NCBI GenBank assembly: GCA_016800925.1
Contig: JABCPU010000970.1
Location: 1-19,879, forward strand
From: Suillus spraguei
Taxonomy: Eukaryota; Basidiomycota; Agaricomycetes; Boletales; Suillaceae
Reading direction: 5' to 3'
DNA: 19,879 bases
Shown: positions 16,895 to 19,879 of the stretch, one piece after another
Layout: each line of letters begins with the position of its first letter
How positions within the stretch are numbered: position 1 is the first letter of the stretch
The notes under the pieces: model-generated
What the model was told of the DNA's origin: nothing
What the model saw: the letters and a program-made list of their open reading frames with translations, nothing else
Databases searched by the model: none
Position numbers and translations under genes: made by a program

Positions 16895-17369
16895 TGTTAC
16901 GAACTGGGGTTGCGTCACCAGCGACAGTGAAAAGACACAGACGGTCTGCTGGGAAGTTCTACAATGTCCAGAAGAGGACAAGGTGAAAGTACAAGGAACG
17001 CGTTCCGAGTACGATCAAGGGTTCGGCCTCAAAGACAAGTCTAAGAGGTTCTACAAGAATAGAGACTAAGGCTAAGGAGTGCTTAGACTTAGAGACAATA
17101 CAAGACGACTTAGGTTGGAGACCTAAGCGAAGGAAGTTCCAGGTAAAACCCAGTAAGATTAAAGTAAAGAATCTACTACAAGTACAACGTGCTTAAATAG
17201 ACCAATATGTGCGCATGGACCAAGAGAGGCGTTGGAAAGTAAGTGCGTATCCAAATAAGGAAGGCAACTATAGTACAGATGCGTTGAGCATATGAGTCAG
17301 AGTCATGTGACATGATATACAAGTAGGGAAGCAAAGAGAGAATGAATAGGGGCACGTACAATTGTAACA
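16895..17369 (-). mobile_element. C5, 3' LTR of element F (family C, short form)
   Basis: A complete LTR, reading TGTTACGAACTGG to ACAATTGTAACA on plus, so in minus orientation. Its two flanks (ACAGT 16890-16894 and TTACC 17370-17374) do not match, and a polypurine tract adjoins its upstream end. It is therefore the 3' LTR of a larger minus-strand element (F), whose 5' LTR and second ACAGT duplication should lie beyond the right edge. It keeps the 11-mer at 17155-17165. Confidence 0.85.
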
Positions 17370-17372
17370 TTA

Positions 17373-17382
17373 CCCCCTTTTT
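17373..17382 (-). other. Polypurine tract of element F
   Basis: On the minus strand AAAAAGGGGG is followed by three bases and then the LTR start TGTTACA. Such a tract primes plus-strand DNA synthesis just upstream of the 3' LTR and fixes C5 as the 3' LTR of the element to its right. Confidence 0.75.
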
Positions 17383-17401
17383 ACACGTAAAGTCACCGAC
17401 T

Positions 17402-19502
17402 TTACTCGTCCTGGTTTTCATAGTAAATAGGATCATCACTGTATTCATAGTCCTCATCAGCGAAGGATCCGCTCCTCATATACGCGGTTTCTTCAGCACT
17501 GGTGCGTCGTTTAGAGTCCCTCCTTTTCTCTGCTCGAATTCGTTCATCATCAAGCTGTTGTTCCCAAGTATGAAGTGCATCATAGAATCCATCATCTTTC
17601 CAAGTTAACGTAAAGGGGGAAGTCCCAACTTGTCGAGGACAATAAATGGATAGATGGGTAGGTGACCAATGTCTGCAAACTTTGCACTGGTATTTCGCAC
17701 AGTTCTTTTGACAGTGCCCAAGTAATCCACAGACACGACATTTCATGTTTTCGTCGGGATTGGAGATGGATTTGCATAATGGTGACGGTGAGATGATGGG
17801 TTTAGGGCTGGTAGACCTGGCGCACTTCTTCCCCTTATTCCGTTTCATGCGTTTTAAGGCAAGGGTGTTGTTACATCTGAGCTGCGCTTGTTGGTCAGGG
17901 GAGAGAGCATATGCTGATGCTGGGAGATCAGGAGTAGTTCCTCGTTCGGCAACCGCAAGAAGTTCGTTAGAAGAAGAGGGGGAAGTTATGCCGAAGTCTT
18001 TTACTAGGACTGGCGAGACAGGATCCATTGGACCAAATGATGACGGAATGGACATGGGAGGGTGAATGTGAAGATCGCGAAGTCGAGGGCCAAGTGCTAT
18101 TAATTCGGCAACAGGAATTCCTAACCTTTTTGCAGCTTCACACTGTTCTTCTGTACAAGGCTCATATAGCCAAGCAGGATGATCATGGGAGACTATACCA
18201 TGGGGTGATGAGGTTGATTGTTCGATGGGAGATGGGGTTCGTGGAGAGGTGAGTTCAGCTTGCATTTGTTGCAGATCAGTGATGGCTTCTTCGACTAAGT
18301 TTCTGGCCACTCTGGTTTCAGTGACTGATTGCTGGATGGTTTCGACAACTACGTTGGTGAGCTGTCCGATCTCCTGGACAGCAGTGCATAAGCCAGCAAG
18401 GGCGTCAACACTAGAATACATGCGTGAAGAAGAGGGTGCTGGAATAGGAAGTTGCGTATCTTCCTGCGGAGAGGGAGGTCGAGCAATACCTGCTCGGCAT
18501 TCAGCCACGATGTGAATAGCTTCCTCAACATCGCTCTTCAAAGAATTGGGAAGCAGCAACATAGCATAAGAACGAATGTGTTTTTGAAGATGAAGGAGAC
18601 GATGGCGGTATGTGATTTCTTTGGTATCATTGGCAGTGGCTTTGATAAGGGCTGCTGTGCGAATAATGTTGACAAGGAGTAAGGCGGGGAAAGCACCTCT
18701 TTCAGTGAGGATCCTTTCGATTTCGAGGGCGTGTCCTTCGCATAGAAGGGCGGCTTCAATATAGGAAGTGTTGTCGATTTCAGTGGTAAGGGTTCCGTAG
18801 TTTTCTGCGTCGGAGTCGGAGTGTTACAGTCGTACGTGCCCCTATTTATTTTCCTTCTATTCTTGTATATCATATGATATGGAGCTTATTGCTCGGACAC
18901 TTCCACTTCCATCAGACATCATATGATTCAACTATACGTCGTCGACATGTCATATCATGTGATGTCATGAACTCCCACGACTCTATACTCGGACTCAGCT
19001 GGTTTAGCATACACGTACGCTAAACACGTGCTTTCATCTCTTACTCATGCGTTTCAACACGCTTGTACGATATATGCCTTCCTCATTAGGATACGCACTT
19101 ATATTCCCACGGCTACCTGGTCTGTGCGCACATATGTACCTATATAAGCACAGTGTACTTGTAGTACATTCTTTACTTTAATCTTACTGGGTTTTACCTG
19201 GAATCTCCTTCGCTTAGGTCTCCAACCTAAGTCGTCTTGAATCGTCTCTAAGTCTAAGCACTCCTTAGACTTAGTCTCTATTCTCGTAGAACCTCTTAGA
19301 CTTTGTCTTTGAGGCTGAACCCTTGATTGTACTCAGAACGCATTCCTAGTACTTTCACCTTGTCCTCTTTTGGGCATTGTAAAAACTTCCCAGCAGACCG
19401 TCTGTGTCTTTTCACTGTCGCTGGTGACGCCATCCCAGTTCGTAACACGGAGTCATTGTTGGCAACGGTGACGGGGGTAATGTATGCAGTGGGGAAAGAC
19501 AT
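17402..19502 (-). CDS. ORF3 of element F: post-pol zinc-knuckle protein, split by solo LTR C4
   Basis: The ATG at 19502-19500 lies 56 bp after the pol stop; the TAA or equivalent stop is at 17404-17402. Without C4 and one 5-bp duplication the length is 1470 bp, an exact 490 codons, and the frame is continuous across the insertion. Residues are given for the uninterrupted frame. The N-terminal part (to about 140) is helix-rich. A stretch around GQLTNVVVETIQQSVTETRV and EEAITDLQQMQAEL looks coiled-coil-like. A Ser/Pro-rich region and a conserved-looking CEAAKRLGIPVAELIALGPR follow, then a basic patch (LKRMKRNKGKKCARS). Two zinc knuckles are C378-C381-H386-C391 and C396-C399-H406-C411. The tail is basic then strongly acidic. 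No signal peptide or membrane segment is visible, so it is not envelope-like. It probably binds nucleic acid; its function is unknown. A captured host gene is the main alternative. Confidence 0.75.
18822..19447 (+). mobile_element. C4, solo LTR of family C (long form) inside ORF3 of element F
   Basis: A 626-bp LTR from TGTTACAG to CGTAACA flanked by CGGAG (18817-18821 and 19448-19452), opposite in orientation to element F. It is nearly identical to C3. It carries TATATAA at 19141, ACTTTAATCTT at 19175-19185, a CTTAGGT/ACCTAAG hairpin, and a perfect 11-bp second leader hairpin. It interrupts ORF3 after about codon 18. Confidence 0.95.
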
Positions 19503-19558
19503 TTGAAATGGTGTTTAGTTGATCAAGTGCTAGTGCGAGTTGATTGACTGAAGGATAA

Positions 19559-19879
19559 TCAGAGGGCGTGTTGCTTCTTATAAGCATTCAAAATTCGAGC
19601 AGAGTTCTTCAAGTTCTTTTCTGGGAGCCATTCGTTATCTCCTGATGAGTATCCTTTCCAAGAAACAAGATAGCGTTGGTGAGTGCCGGTTCCTTTATGG
19701 GACAGAATTGCTTCTACTTCATATTCTTCTTCTTCTTCAATGATGTCAGGTGGTGGTTCGAGGAAGTTCGGTCTGTGTACGTCCGTTTTGCTATAGGACG
19801 ATAAGACAGAAGCGTGGAACGTGGGATGAATTTTCCACTGTGGAGGGAGTTTGAGTGTGAATGTGATGGGTGATAGGAC
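19559..19879 (-). CDS. pol: Integrase C-terminus and chromodomain of element F pol (partial)
   Basis: The frame is open from the window edge to TGA at 19561-19559 (107 codons). It reads VLSPITFTLKLPPQWKIHPT, FHASVLSSYSKTDVHRPNF, LEPPPDIIEEEEEYEVEAIL, then RYLVSWKGYSSGDNEWLPEK and NLKNSARILNAYKKQHAL. This is a chromovirus integrase end with a well-preserved chromodomain (YLVSWKGY and NEWLPEKNL). It is homologous to 1409-1008 of element E but without stops. The rest of pol lies to the right of the window. Confidence 0.9.
   Translation of the reverse strand, partial: VLSPITFTLKLPPQWKIHPTFHASVLSSYSKTDVHRPNFLEPPPDIIEEEEEYEVEAILSHKGTGTHQRYLVSWKGYSSGDNEWLPEKNLKNSARILNAYKKQHAL

Larger units (their letters stand above)
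16895..19879 (-). mobile_element. Element F, minus-strand Ty3/gypsy chromovirus with a third ORF, right part outside
   Basis: On the minus strand the order is end of pol with a chromodomain (19879-19559), an ORF of 489 codons (19502-17402, split by solo LTR C4), a polypurine tract (17382-17373) and the 3' LTR C5 (17369-16895). The visible parts contain no stop or frameshift, unlike elements C, D and E, so F is the best preserved. It is inserted between gag and protease of element E. Confidence 0.8.

Noticed and set aside
16895..17369. C5 as another solo LTR
   Set aside because: Its flanks ACAGT and TTACC do not match and a polypurine tract adjoins it, so it is better read as the 3' LTR of element F.
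17402..19502. The zinc-knuckle ORF as the gag of element E, whose protease begins just to the left
   Set aside because: A polypurine tract and a complete LTR without matching flanks lie between them, and the ORF starts 56 bp after a chromodomain stop. So it belongs to the element on its right, as a post-pol ORF. I keep the gag idea only as a remote alternative.

Overview
The window is a fungal, most likely Agaricomycete (mushroom-forming basidiomycete), retrotransposon graveyard. I see no host gene, tRNA or rRNA. The organism call rests on the style of the gag and protease proteins (a gag with FDGT...LPFFEDVE and a protease with FDLLLGRPF), on Ty3/gypsy chromodomain integrases, and on the depth of nesting. 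I cannot name a species.

Four internal regions and three LTR families explain nearly every base. Family C LTRs (TGTTAC...GTAACA, 475 to 630 bp without inserts) occur six times (C1 to C6). Family B LTRs (TGTCATA...TTAACA, about 760 bp) occur twice. Family A LTRs (TGTRRCRAAC...TTTACA, about 920 to 955 bp) occur three times, and the LTR of element D is a divergent member. Five C-family or B-family insertions and one A-family insertion have readable target-site duplications, so the order of insertion can be worked out.

Layout. The oldest layer is element E, a minus-strand Ty3/gypsy chromovirus. Its 3' part (start of a post-pol ORF, chromodomain, end of the integrase core) lies at 857-2216. Its 5' part (integrase zinc-finger region, RNase H, RT, protease) lies at about 13060-16894. 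Into E went: LTR A1 (1-856, continuing off the left edge), solo LTR C1 (1592-2066), element C (2217-6512, plus strand: 5' LTR, gag, pol), solo LTR C6 (14859-15333, inside the YMDD motif of RT) and element F (16895 to beyond the right edge, minus strand). Element C was entered by solo LTR B1 (inside its LTR) and by element D (inside its RNase H). Element D (6513 to about 13060: 5' LTR, PBS, gag, protease, linker) was entered by LTR A3 and by solo LTR B2, and B2 was itself entered by solo LTR A2. The 3' parts of D and C and part of the E integrase are missing, which one deletion ending near 13060 would explain. Solo LTR C3 later landed beside that join.

The most interesting biology is in the C-family elements. 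(1) The 11 bases right after the 5' LTR are complementary to 11 bases about 34 bp downstream of the LTR TATA box, the geometry of Tf1/sushi-type self-primed reverse transcription. All six LTR copies keep that 11-mer exactly. (2) The predicted 5' leader contains hairpins whose stems covary between copies. (3) Element F carries a 489-codon ORF between the chromodomain stop and the 3' polypurine tract/LTR. It is broken only by a solo LTR and encodes a protein with a coiled-coil-like stretch and two tandem zinc knuckles. Element E has an ORF start in the same place. (4) The pol of E contains a microinversion of about 150 bp.

All other coding regions except the F regions are decayed by stop codons (nearly all TGA, none TAA in the frames I followed), frameshifts and catalytic-residue losses.
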